The notes beneath the pieces are model-generated. The model was not told where the DNA came from. It worked only from the letters and a program-made list of their open reading frames with translations, and searched no databases. Positions 12,667-24,244 of a DNA stretch of 64,000 bases are shown here, in pieces; position 1 is the first letter of the stretch; each line of letters starts with the position of its first letter. Location of the stretch: the NCBI RefSeq assembly GCF_921293095.1, contig NC_060251.1, positions 40,715,644-40,779,643 on the forward strand, given 5' to 3'. This DNA is from Ischnura elegans (taxonomy: Eukaryota; Arthropoda; Insecta; Odonata; Coenagrionidae). The translations under genes and the position numbers were made by a program.

Positions 12667-14641
12667 AAAGAAATATATCTTAAGTAAAATCTTAGAATGC
12701 TCTTCGTGTGGCAAAAAACGTTCTCAAAATACCGATTTAAAATAGTTAAAGATTACAAATAACGCTTAAGCTTAACTTTAAATATTCAAATTCAATATAA
12801 AAAGAACAATTGCCAAAGTTAACATTTTAATGTAAATGGTAAAATTTTAATCCAAAGTCATCAATTTATATTCAGGGATTTAATAGTGGTTTGTATCTTA
12901 TTAATGAGATATGGATAAAAATTAAATTTTTGGTTAATTTTAAATCCAAATTTTAAAAACTTAATGACGAACAAAGAAATATTACATAATGTATCTCAAG
13001 AACGATAGCTGTCCTTTCTTCGGGCACAGTGATTCTGCATTTCGACCAACTGAATTTGAATGAATGATAGGCTATTACCCCATCATTCCAATGAATCATA
13101 TTTTTTCATTATTAGGAGATAACGCAAAACGTCAATACCATTCAATAACACAGGCCTTGGAATATAAATTTACAATGAAGGAACAGCAACTTTTAAACAA
13201 TAAAATATTACCATTTCTATTGAGTCATCATTATTAATCCATACTTAGGGGAAGGGCATATTAAATAACCTGCGCAAATAAAGCTCGCGTGAATAATCCT
13301 TTCAAATCTTTTATCAACACGGACAGGGTCTTGGGGACAAAAAATTTGACGCATCATTTGATGCCTGAAAAAGTCTCACCACAAACCATTCGCTTAGACA
13401 TTCATTTTTTTTTCTCCGAGCATCTTTTGAATTTCAAACCTTTTGTATTCAACTTGAGACTTCTGGCCTTACACAAACTCACTCACATTTTTTTGCCAAT
13501 TTCAGCTGCTGTGCACCGTAAAACGACGCTTCATCATTGCGACATTGAAATATCAACGTCACCTGTAAAAGCAGCAAAAAATACGTTGTTAGTCGGCCAC
13601 GTGTAGCATTGTATTTTTTCTTACGCCATCTCCCGCAAGAAATCTGTAAATACCGCGGCAACGTGATCATTTAATTATCATAATAGGTCCACACTACGTC
13701 CCATCATATTGCTAATAGACGCAAATTGAAAAGATACTAACGGATTCTAATGGATAAAATGCTAATATTAATTGGGGATAATGGTATTCGACGGTAAAGT
13801 AACAAAAAATAGGCTTAATAAATTTGTCAATCCTATATAGCTACGCATTGTTGGTGAGCAGAAAACCCGTTTGGAGTTATTGGAATATAAAGTTGGAATA
13901 GAGAAGGTAATCCTTAAAATACAGTAAAAAATAAATAAAAACTTGGATACCAGTTTTTTCGATGAACTTGGTTATTGTATGGTGAGATTTTTTATTTTTT
14001 CGCATTTTTTATTTTTTCGCATTGAATTTGAAGACCACATCTTTGAAAATTTTTATTCTCCCCAAATTAGTAACTTCTTCGTCCATATTTTGAGATTTAT
14101 TACCATCAACAGTCACATGATATGAATGTTCTATGAACCTTATCAAGGAGAAATTTCGCTCGTTAGTTAAGATATTTAGTGGAGCTATACTTTAAAATAA
14201 AGTTATGTATATAAAGTACAAATCTGACATCTTAGTATTTTATTTAATTAGAAGGCCATAAATAACTCTTGCAAGTATGAATTCAAAGTACCTTGAAAGG
14301 TATTCGGGAGTATTTAAAATAATGCGGAATGTATTTGAAATAGTAGAATGTTTGATATTCTGAATTAACAGTTTGTTTTTGAGGAATAATGGAGGAGTAT
14401 AGGGTAGAGTGTTGGGTTACTGATCTGAGAATCCCCAATTCAAACCCTGAGTAAGGTCTCCGTCATTTCCACAAAAAAAATCCCGAAAATAATTTCAAGT
14501 TTATCCTAAAACGTACTTATATATTTCCATAAAAATCAATTACTTCCTAAAATATATTTTAAAACCCGTACACGAGGTAGCCCAGGTAATAGATCAGGCC
14601 CTTACCCTGAATGTTTGGTATGTTATACCTACAGTTTAAGC
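12667..14641. other. Anonymous AT-rich sequence, no gene seen
   Basis: A 105-codon chance frame at 13289-13606 has no recognisable motif and no splice context. Nothing else was recognised. Confidence 0.4.
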
Positions 14642-14914
14642 CAGTGGCGTAACTAGGAATATGCTTTGGGGGCGGATGGGTTGATTTGATTGGCCAGCGG
14701 TGGCGATCGCCCAGACAACTGGGATCCGGGAAAATGTTTGATAAATGACATGCCTGGATATACGTTTTACATCGTTTTGGCAATAAAAATTTAACTTTAA
14801 GCGTATGCAGTTATTTTATTTCAAAACTAGACAGTTGCTTTAATAACTTTCATTCTTTCTGTGGCTTTGGGGGGGGGGGGGACAACCCCTTATCCCCCCA
14901 TAGTTACGACACTG
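14642..14914. mobile_element. hAT-like MITE (CAGTGGCGTAAC ends)
   Basis: Termini are CAGTGGCGTAACTA at the left and TAGTTACGACACTG at the right, a 14-bp inverted repeat with one mismatch. The interior has G and C homopolymer runs beside the ends, and no ORF. Flanking 8-mers (GTTTAAGC and GCTTAATC) are not direct repeats. Confidence 0.7.
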
Positions 14915-15085
14915 GCTTAATCGAGGTTGATTTCCATCCACCATCACCTATTTAACCCATCATTCGGGTAAAACCTCTCAAAAAGTGATTTTGTCTTCAA
15001 TTTCTTTATCTTACTTATTATCTTTTATTCCAATATTTTACCTACAGGGTGTTCGCGCTCCTCCGAAGATTTAATGCCAATTCAG

Positions 15086-15752
15086 AATAGGGTAGTTTCC
15101 TTCATCGAAGAAAACGAAAGGCATTGATTGCGATTCGTTACCCACCATTAGTGTATTCATAATATACAAATTATTTCGTTTTAGAAATAGCGGTTTAGAC
15201 GAATGGCAATGGTCCATTTTTATCCTCATTTGAAAACGGCCAGATTGGCGCCCACGCGATGCCACTCCACGTGACGTCACAGGGACCTAGTTTCTATACG
15301 AGAAGATAGGAGTTATACATCGTCTGAGGTTACCAATGAATGCATGAGGCGCAGAGCTCAGGGAAACATGTCTTAATAATCACTTATTGAAAGTGGCTAA
15401 GGTCGGAAAGTTTTCTTCATTTGATAAGGTATTAATAATCCTTATTTAAGCCTAGCGCTACCAGTCAGCAGGGTACTCAGCTACCCGCTAGCAGCCTGCA
15501 TCGTATCAGCGCTCAGCTTCGCCTCAAGGTCACCTCACAGGGGGGCAGCGGGAACCAGAAATAAGTCTCACGGAGAGATTTCCCGGCATTCATACTTACG
15601 CGTCGCGTTTTCGCGCTTGAAAATTTTCACTTTTCATTTAATCGCGAAAAATAGATATCGTCATTTAAAAATCTAAAAGCGTGAAATACGTACTCCAGGA
15701 GTAATAATCTTTCGATTTAGGCAATTAAATAATAATAGGAAACCACCCTATT
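15086..15752 (+). mobile_element. ATAGGG-ended MITE, copy A
   Basis: One of five copies in this window, about 670 bp. It runs from AATAGGGTAGTTTCC to GGAAACCACCCTATT. The body carries the family landmarks: a CACGTGACGTCAC block, the AAATTTTCACTTTTCATTTAATCG block and 'gtactccaggagtaataatc'. A frame of about 65 codons on the minus strand recurs in several copies but has no known motif and is probably chance conserved by young age. Confidence 0.85.
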
Positions 15753-16186
15753 AGGCACAGAAATTAGCGCATTTGATTTTCCACTCGATGTAAGCACAGA
15801 AAAGAGACTCACTCGTACCCCTTGGCCACCAATTTTTCGAATATTTCTTCTACCAATTTCTGTACCTAACTCTGTTTAGAATAAAAATAACTTGTAGGTA
15901 CCCAATGGTTTCTCACCCCCTAACTTTATAGAATCCCGTTATTGATCTGAAATACTCTCGAGCATATTTCAAATTCTTCTAAGCCCAATAGCAATGGCTA
16001 TCCAAAATGAAATCGTTGAGCATAAATACGCAACACATTTTTTAAATGAAAGAAATCTGATAAAATATGTAATAGCGAAGTTCCAATACTCAGAAATTCT
16101 TAACAATACTCAGCAATCAATTTGTTTCCTCTCACGTTTCCGTTACCATGGTAAGGGAGAGAATATATCCAGGGTGTTTCAGGAAG

Positions 16187-16595
16187 AATCTGCATTACTT
16201 CAGGAGGTGGTTGGGGAGACAATTATAAACGTTTTCGTCCATAAAAATGGGGTCGCAAACTCCTTACTTAATCCCCAAATGAGTGAGATTGCGCAACTTG
16301 TTGTTGGTACTCGCTCAAAGCTCTCGTTTCATTGAGGTCAAAGATTAATTGTTACACGTCATTATAATCGCATATTTTCGTCCAACCTTAATTATTTAAT
16401 GTCCTTAAAAATCAAAAGTTTTTAAAAAATGTCGGAATGGCTGTATACCATAGAAAAACCGCTCTCGTGGTAGCTGAAAACTGCAAATGTGTTTACGTTA
16501 CCATAGCTCACTAACTATGGAGTTATGATCCCCTATTTATGGACAAAAAATGTTTAAAATTGTCTCCCCTAACTCTTCCTGAAATATTGCAGATT
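16187..16595. repeat. Foldback repeat with about 75-bp arms
   Basis: The arm near 16187-16270 ('aatctgcattacttcagg', 'ggggagacaattataaac', 'gtccataaaaatgggg') is the inverse complement of 16515-16595. Arms match at roughly four of five positions. The interior is not coding. It looks like an old MITE whose superfamily I cannot name. Confidence 0.6.
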
Positions 16596-17303
16596 TCTCC
16601 ATAAGTATCGTATTGATACAGGATGATGATCTCATTCACTACGGATAGAACTGCTGTTAATTCAATTCACATTAGATCGTTCAAGCACCATGAGCGAAAG
16701 AATACAATAATGACTATACCGCAGCGCACCTGAGGGCTGTTGTTAAAACACGCCGACGTAATCTCAACACATTTGGAGCACTTCTTTGAGCAGCACATTA
16801 AAGTTTCTTGGAAGAGCTCATTTCATTTTGCTTTTAAGTCTGAACATTGCGGACTTTGTTGACGATTTTGTTACTTTCGCTATATACGGTGCAAACAATT
16901 ACTATGCACATTTTAGCTTTGTCGTTTTCTTCCGAAGACGCTGACTGGCAATTCTTTACGGCATTGCCCTCCGGAGGATACTCAAACTTTTGCGTCTTTT
17001 ATCGGTGTGAAAGAAGGTCGGAGTAAGTCCGCCCTACCGGGGTCACCGCGCTGGAATGAGCATTATCTACAAGCTAACGTGCGGGATGGAGAACGTAAAC
17101 AAAAAGAGACTCGAGGCATCGAGTACACACAACATGTGTGACAGAGGCGGCTGAAGAAATATTTTTCCCCTGCACACAAGAATGAGTCTTCGGAAAGATG
17201 CGCGTATCTTAGAAACTGAGAGACAATGTGCGGAACCCATTAAGAAGGACAGCAGGGTTCGGCAACCCGCAGGCCGTACGCAGCCCGCGAAACACGACAT
17301 CAA

Positions 17304-17524
17304 GGCCGTTTTACACGGGGAACGTCATTGCGCAATCTGACATGTCTACGAAAGCGCAGCCAAAATTGCGTCGTTTACCGCGGTGAATTTCAAGAACGCA
17401 TGCGAGAATGCATGGATGCGAGATGGCAATATAGCCCCTGCTCTAATTCCGAGATCGCATTCTCGCAATTTGAAAAATGTTTTCAGCACTAATATGCGCA
17501 ATGACATACCCGTATAAAACGGCC
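17304..17524. mobile_element. GGCCGTTTTA-ended MITE
   Basis: The left end GGCCGTTTTACACGGG and the right end CCCGTATAAAACGGCC form a terminal inverted repeat, followed inward by a shared 'gtcattgcgca' block, about 31 bp in total. The length is 221 bp. No ORF and no clear target duplication was seen. Confidence 0.75.
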
Positions 17525-17544
17525 CTTAAGCAGCATAATTGCTA

Positions 17545-17594
17545 GAACGCATGCAAGAATGCATGGATGCAACAAGGCAAAATAGCCCGTTCTA
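17545..17594 (+). repeat. Partial duplicate of the adjacent MITE core
   Basis: The block 'gaacgcatgcaagaatgcatggatgc' and the following 'ggcaaaatagccc' repeat 17394-17445, which lies inside the neighbouring MITE. It is probably the remnant of a second copy. Confidence 0.6.
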
Positions 17595-18228
17595 AAGGTC
17601 ATTTAACTTGGAGCGTGTCATTGCACAGGGAGATTAAGCCCCTAAAATAAGTATTCTATATGACATATGATGATAATAGCCAGTAACGTTATTACAATAA
17701 AATATTCTTTCAATTTGGCCTTCATAGATGGCTATTTTTTAAATCCCAGAGTTCTAGTTAGCGCATCGAACTGAAACCTTTAAGGAATTATGATAGTGAA
17801 TTTACGCTCGGAAGTACTGGGATAAGTTATCTCTCTAAGGCCGATATCTTTCTACAGACATGCAGCGATCTAAATATAAAAAAAGGGATGTCTGTTTGTC
17901 TATCCGCTAAGCGTTTCCATACGGCTTCACGGATTGCGACAAAACTCAGTACGTAGGTGCATCTCATACTCCCAAAGTTCTTTGTGCTGATTTGGTTGTA
18001 GCTGACTCGTCCTTTGCGTCGTTTTCTCATTACCGTTTGTTTCGTCACGTCATTAAACTTCTGCGGTTGGTCATCCTACTGGGTAGGCACACTTAGTGAC
18101 ACGCTCATAGGGTGAACATAACTGAAAGTATTCTACACTCTACCAGTAATCCTTTTGCTGCAAACCTTTTGGCAGGGGAATGCGTTCAAACGTCGTTTTT
18201 GGTCTACGCACGGACGGACTGGCACAAT

Positions 18229-18430
18229 CATAGGCGGATCCAGGGGGGGGCACGGGGGCACGTGCCCCCCCCCCCCAGACCCTCAAAAATATGCAAGATT
18301 TTTAATACGGTCCCATTATCATTGCGTTCGTTTTGTATTACGAGGTATCCTTGTGCCCCACCCAGAACAAAATCCTTGATACGGCCTTGCTTGTGCCCCT
18401 CCCAGAAAATAAATCCTGGATCCGCCCCTG
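18229..18430. mobile_element. hAT MITE (CATAGGCGGATCC family) with exact target duplication
   Basis: The ends are CATAGGCGGATCC and GGATCCGCCCCTG. The exact 8-bp duplication GGCACAAT occurs at 18221-18228 and 18431-18438, as expected for hAT transposition. The element is 202 bp, non-coding, and nearly identical to 46874-47071. Confidence 0.9.
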
Positions 18431-18999
18431 GGCACAATGATCAATGTTGTGGAGCAAGGAATAAGCTGATCCCATGTGCAGCATACGGAAATAGTTCTTT
18501 CCATTGTTTGCTGTTACATATGTATACCATCATCATGCCTGCTTTGTTCCGTTACCGAAAATTCCTGCCGTATAACCGTGAATTCCACTTTCCTGAGTAC
18601 CGTCCTTCCCGAGCAACGCCGGGTGGCGTGCTAGTGAATAATATGTTCGTATTTTCGGGAACATATCTCTCCTACAGTCATCAGTGAGTCCACATTACAA
18701 GTAACTTTATCCAGAGGCCAAATATATATAAAAATAAAGATCTCTGCAGTTATTTTCATACATCAGCCGACCGCTTTCTTCGCAGAATGGCCGCGGTGGT
18801 ACCACAGCATAATACTCTTACTCTATGATGGTACGTAATAGGACATTTTCCTTGTCTGCTCAGATTACCTACAGAATAACACCCATACTTTCGTCTTCTG
18901 TCAAGTATACGGTTTCGGTAAAAATATATTTCAATTAACTTCTGTCCCCCTTTGATCACTGACATCACAAACTCGAGTCGTTAAAATCTTCATAATGGA

Positions 19000-19466
19000 C
19001 AAAGCTGAGCAGTATTTCAAATACAAGTATTTTAAAATACGTACTTGAAATACATTTGTAATTTTATTTGGTATGACAAATACACGACCTGAATGTATCT
19101 TGTATTGTGTATTTCAAGTACAGATTTTCGGTATATTCCCATTCTAGAATAAGAAATACTTTTGAAGTAGCTCTGATAACACTTCTGTAACATTATATGC
19201 TTCAGAGATTACTTCGTTTTCGTTAGAATTGTTTTCTTCATGTTTGCAACTATCCATAACGTGCCAAGGCAGGTTATATTTTTTTAAGATCTCTTATTTT
19301 CCATACAAATTTATTTTGTATTTAAAAGGTACTTAAAATATTCTACGATTTTTTTTCAAATGCCAAAGTCAAAGGTATTTTGTATTTTGCATTTTATATA
19401 CATTTGGAGCGGTATTTTGCATTTTACACTTCAAATGCTCATCGGCCTGTATTTTTCCCAGCCCTG
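19000..19466. mobile_element. Possible hAT-like MITE, degenerate
   Basis: The left end CAAAGCTGAGCAGTATTT roughly mirrors the right end, which reads ATTTTTCCCAGCCCTG on the plus strand. The interior is built from AAATAC/GTATTT-rich self-complementary stretches. Flanking 8-mers match only at five positions. Confidence 0.45.
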
Positions 19467-19570
19467 ATTACGGGGCGTTGATTAAAAAGGTAGCTAAGGG
19501 TTTTAAACTAATGTTTTAGCAGAAAACTCTCAATCAGCTCATGGACCATTATGTTTTTGCCGTAGCTCGG

Positions 19571-20192
19571 AATATGGTGGTTTCTTATTTTTTTTAATTG
19601 CCTAAATTGAAAGATTATTACTCATGGAGTATTTATATCACGCTTATAGATTTTTAAATGACGATATCTATTTTTTGCGATTAAGTGACAAGTGAAAATT
19701 TTCAAGCGCGCGGAAACGCGGCGGCTAAGTATGAAAAGCCCGGGTGACGGCTGCCGCCGTGTGAGGTGACCTCGGTGCGAGGCTATGAGCGCCGATACGA
19801 TGCAGGCTGCTAACAGGTAGTGCTTGGCCTAAGTAAGGATAATTAATCCCCTATCAAACGAAGGAAACTTTCCGACCATACAGGCAATTTTAAAAGTTCA
19901 TTATTAAGAGATGTTTCCCTGAGATCTGTGCCTCATGCATGCATAGGTAATCTCAGACGATGTAAAACTCCTGACTACTCATGTAGCAACTGGGTCCCTG
20001 TGACGTCACGTGGAGTGGCATCGCATGGGCGCCAATCTGGCCTTTTTCAAATGAGGTTAAAATTTACCATTAATATCCGCTAAACTGGGATTTTTTAAAC
20101 GAAAAGATTTGTATTATATGAATAAACTAATGGTGGGTTACGAATCGCAATCAATGCCTTTCGTATTCTTTGATGAAGTTGACTACCCTATT
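19571..20192 (-). mobile_element. ATAGGG-ended MITE, copy B (inverted, diverged)
   Basis: Reverse orientation relative to copy A. It runs from a mutated end (AATATGGTGGTTTC) to CTACCCTATT. The internal landmarks are intact: the TGACGTCACGTGGAGTGGC block and the ATGGTGGGTTACGAATCGC block. It is more diverged and slightly shorter than the other copies. Confidence 0.8.
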
Positions 20193-21900
20193 CCATAATC
20201 CCTATTTTTTGGCGGTACCGAGCGGGCTATAAGGGGGTTCAACCATTCCCAACATTTCTGGAAGATAGGATGCAAAGGTACCCCTCCAAATAAATCGCCT
20301 CTGAAATGTATCCTCTCTCTTTCTTATACCCCTTCCAAAAATATTTTTCTAGCTACGGCCCTGAATTCACCACCTCCATATTCGGCGCAGACTCGGGCTA
20401 ATAGAGGTCGCAGGGTCACCTGTTGCGCATCGGTTGGAAGGTAATCAAGGTAAGCGGTTTATCGCGAACCTTTTATGCACCCAATGATAACCCCAAGCCG
20501 CCACCAAATTGCCCATAAGTCGGCCTAAACGATATCCGCAGCGGGTCGACTTTCTGACGTTTATTAGCTGCCATTGTGCTCGGAACACAAGTGTGCCGTT
20601 TGGAAAGTGAAAGGGATACATCAATGAACGAAAGGGAACAGAGTAGACCCGCGCACTTTCTCTTCCCATTCATAAAACATCGGTCCCAAGGGAGGACTTT
20701 TCGCATCGAGACGTCAACCCTAATCTAAAACAGGAATTTTTTTGTCGTTTACGCAGTCCTTGAAATTTGTAGGAACCCTCACCACACCCGCTTTTCTCTC
20801 TATTTTGTCAGGCCGGCATTTTTTCATTCGTAGTTGTACACCCATTACAGTTCAGTTCTTAAGCAGGTAAGTTCGCGATAGTGCGACTAAAAACTATTAC
20901 TTTTCGCACGTATCATGAGAAAATTTTCAAGCAAATAAGTTTTCTTGGTTAAATTATTGACATTGGAATACCACATATATGTCTCTTCGTACCTAGCATA
21001 TGATTGGTTGTTTAGAAAACAGTATCGAAAAATCCATATGTATCTCTATATAGAGAGCCAACGAGAGTCTAACACAAATTGACGTTGAATTTTATACATT
21101 TGCCAGGTTTCCTAAAAATAATTATTATTACTACTGTCATTAAAAAATCCATAAATCATTAGAAACCTGGAATCAATTTCCACGCTAGTAATATTTATTA
21201 GATACTATCCCGTTTATTACATGAAGATTAGTATTACGCCCCCCTTGCTAACGAACAAGTGCTCCCCTCCCACTCCCCTCTCTTTTCCATCCCCATCAGT
21301 GGACTCCTACAGTGACAACCTTAAAATTTCTAAGTGCCTACGCACCTATGTGCCATTAACATTTCCAAGAAAGAATATCACGCAGTGCTTCTACTAAAAT
21401 TCCTCCAGTGACCTATGTCCTTCGGGGAAATCATTATCCCATGCCCGCACCATCCACAGCCGGACTCATGAAATACCGTAGACTTTTGTGACTTAGTTAA
21501 CTCAATGTACCCCCGCTAATCCTATATATGTATAACCGAAGAAAATATCTACTCGGTGCTCTTCTTTTTAAGATTTTCAGGGAGGGAATCCCTAATTATC
21601 TCCGGGAAATCTTTATGAACAGATCAATAACCACTCACATGTCATCTCATGGACTATTTATGTTATCCTACTCCACGTACAACTACCTACCAGAAATCAT
21701 TTCTAGTAACGGCATCTAAATTTTTGAATTCTTTCCCTGAGGAATCTAAAACAGAAGGGCTCCAACTATGCATTTAAATATAAATTATACGTGGCTTTAC
21801 TCAATGGAGAGCGAAAATAAACTCCTACATAAAATACAGCCAACATATTCCGTGTGTTGTCAAATTTCACTCCTTGTTTACGTGTCATTCCTTTATTAGT
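20193..21900. other. Intergenic; possible small CpG-rich coding start on the minus strand
   Basis: Mostly anonymous. Between 20440 and 20720 base composition becomes G+C- and CpG-richer. The minus strand there has an ATG in a good initiation context near 20574 that opens 33 codons (MAANKRQKVDPLRISF...), rich in basic residues and then glycine. No strong donor site was found, so this is only a weak candidate first exon. Confidence 0.2.
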
Positions 21901-22019
21901 TGAGTATTAAACAACTTTATTGTTATTACTTGATATTTTCATGAAATTTGTGCTTTTGATGAGCCAATTATTGTAAATTGTGTTTTGCTCAAGGGGTATA
22001 CCCAGAGCATGAATAAATA

Positions 22020-22400
22020 TCTACTCTATTCTAATCCTCTCTTTCTTCTCCAACAACCCTACCTTTCTTAGCCCTCGTCTCCTCACCCACCTTAACCCCG
22101 CCCTCCCCTCGCTGGTAAGATACCTATCCACACATGAAAAACCCTCGTCATAAACCAAGGCTGCTCCTCCTCCACTTCCATTCCCTGCTTAGCCCCACAG
22201 ATAAATACACTTAACTCCCACCCCCGCCCACTCAACCAGTCCACTCCCTTCCGATAGATGTCCTCACTGTCGTATTCAATATGTCATGTATAAATATAAG
22301 ATGCACGTAAGATCAGTCACCTGAAGATGTAACTACGTTACGAAACCCGGGTCGTGTCCATATTAATATAACAGTGAACCTGACAAAGTTTTACTCCTTT
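22020..22400 (+). mobile_element. Penelope-like (or similar) retroelement 3' end remnant
   Basis: A C-rich, CTCC-laden segment is followed by 'cacctgaagatgtaactacg' and 'gttacgaaacccgggtcgtg'. The same architecture, a C-rich untranslated tail followed by a short 'gaagatg...cgaaac' module, ends the better supported Penelope-like remnant near 45130. No coding remnant was found here, so the class is an inference. Confidence 0.35.
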
Positions 22401-23920
22401 ATTTCCAATTTAGCGGATGAGGTTATTCACATCTCAAGAAACTCAAAATAATCTGCGGAAGATAAATTTTGGCATCATTTCCGCTTTTCTTCGTGTTATA
22501 TCATATATATTTTTATTCTCACCACAATTTCTAGTTTTTGGACCACACTGGCATAGCACCTAGGGCGACTGTTGTCGCGTTTCATGAAAATGCTTAATTC
22601 CCGCGATAAATGATACCTGACGCGACCGACGCTGCATCAAAATGCCACTCACTTGTCGCAGAAGACCGGTATATTGCTCAGCCACCGACGATGAAAGGAA
22701 GAAAGTGATGGATGTACCTACTAGTAGTTGCACCTCCCCACCTCAAGGTTGGCAAACCTAATTGATGGCTAGTCTGTTCAACACTCGTCTAACCACCCCG
22801 TTCAGTTTCTTCCGGGACAACTTTGACGGAGGAAAAATTCTAGCATCAAGGCTGATTACTTGAGATCGGGTCCATTGCAAGATCTGCGGGGTCTACCTGG
22901 CAGCCATGCATCCTAAGGCAACACCACGATTTGGATTGCATTCCACTCTGCTGTTGCAATCCGTTTTTTTTTTTTCAAAAGATTTTGTGAGGAGGACAAG
23001 GGTGCAGTTTTTGTTACTAGTATTCACATCATTGGCAGTCATCTAGATAAATTCATGATTTGTAAGTAATGCTCTGCCCTGTTCTTTAATAATGTCGTTA
23101 AGGTGGTAAGAGCGGCATCGACTGAATTCAAGTGATGTAACTTACTCGGGTAACCTATTATTTACGCTAAAGAGTCGCCAAAAATGTAAACAAAAGAAAG
23201 CATAACAAGAAATGAAATTTGAGGGAAATTTTGCACCTCAGCACAATGCAAACGTCAAAAATTATTTTTAAAAAGGAATTTACAGTAGTCAACATGACTA
23301 GCTTCAATACTGCTTCGAACCTTTGCTCACTGAACTGTGACTACACACCTCGACTAAATATTCACAATCTAAGCGGTAAATCCTATTTAAATATATATAT
23401 TTATTTATCTATTTCTAACAAAAGATGTGTAAGACGTATGTAAAAGCCGTGAAACTAAATATATTTGCGTAATTTTGGCGAAGTCGGTGTAGTGGTTTTC
23501 GTTCTGCTATGTTGGTAACAAGAGATACCGAAGTCACCATAGCAGACGCTGCGCCGGCGACCATCTTGCCAGTTTCTGGCAGTTTTTCGCAAATATCTTT
23601 CTCATTTTATGATGAACTTCTACTTTTCTTCACACTTGGATTCGTCAGAAACGTTTGCTTATAATGGGTGCAGTCTCAACAACATCTTGTTACAAACAGC
23701 TTCGCTAACTCAATAAAACCGTAATTCTCCTTTAGAACCCATGCTAAATTATCCTAATTTTACCCTCAAATATGTCAAAAATGGCTCATGGGAATCCTTT
23801 TTTCATTGGATTATTATTAAATTGCCTCTTTCAAAGAATATGTGACCAAAGTTTCATCAAATTCTGGCAACTTTTAGCGAGGCGCTACTAACTGGCTTAA
23901 AGGTACTAAAAAATGCTGTT
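22401..23920. other. Anonymous sequence, no gene seen
   Basis: No motif was recognised. A short poly-T run lies near 22965. Confidence 0.4.
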
Positions 23921-23924
23921 CTAT

Positions 23925-24130
23925 AGGCGACAGATGAAAACCGAATGGCACGATCGATTGAAAAATGAAGACGTCCTAAGAAGAATATCGAAGATGATAA
24001 TCATCACGAATACTTAAAGATTAAGACGACACAGCTGAATCGGCCATATCTTAGGCCCGATGAATCGTCGAGGGAAAAGTGGATGGCAGAAACGGAAAAA
24101 GAGGAGGATCATTTTTGTTAAGGAATTAAA
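23925..24130 (+). mobile_element. RTE-type LINE fragment, frameshifted
   Basis: Pieces of the same protein as at 2142-2572 occur in order but in different frames: TEWHDRLKNEDVLRRI, then IGHIL, then IVEGKVDGRNGK. It is a degenerate relic. Confidence 0.6.
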
Positions 24131-24244
24131 AATCCATATTAAATGCTTTGAAGTGCCGGAGAATGCAATTTGGAAGCATTAAAAAAACATGAAGCATGAA
24201 GAATCAAAGCCATCAAATATTAGCCAAAAATTGTGATTTAGTCT

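Noticed and set aside
15071..15280. Recurrent small frame MTSRGVAS... seen in copies A, C, D and E of a MITE
   Set aside because: It lies wholly inside a non-autonomous element, has no known domain, and its conservation is explained by young copies.
18112..18687. 191-codon plus frame
   Set aside because: It runs through the hAT MITE at 18229-18430 and its C homopolymer (prolines); there is no domain.
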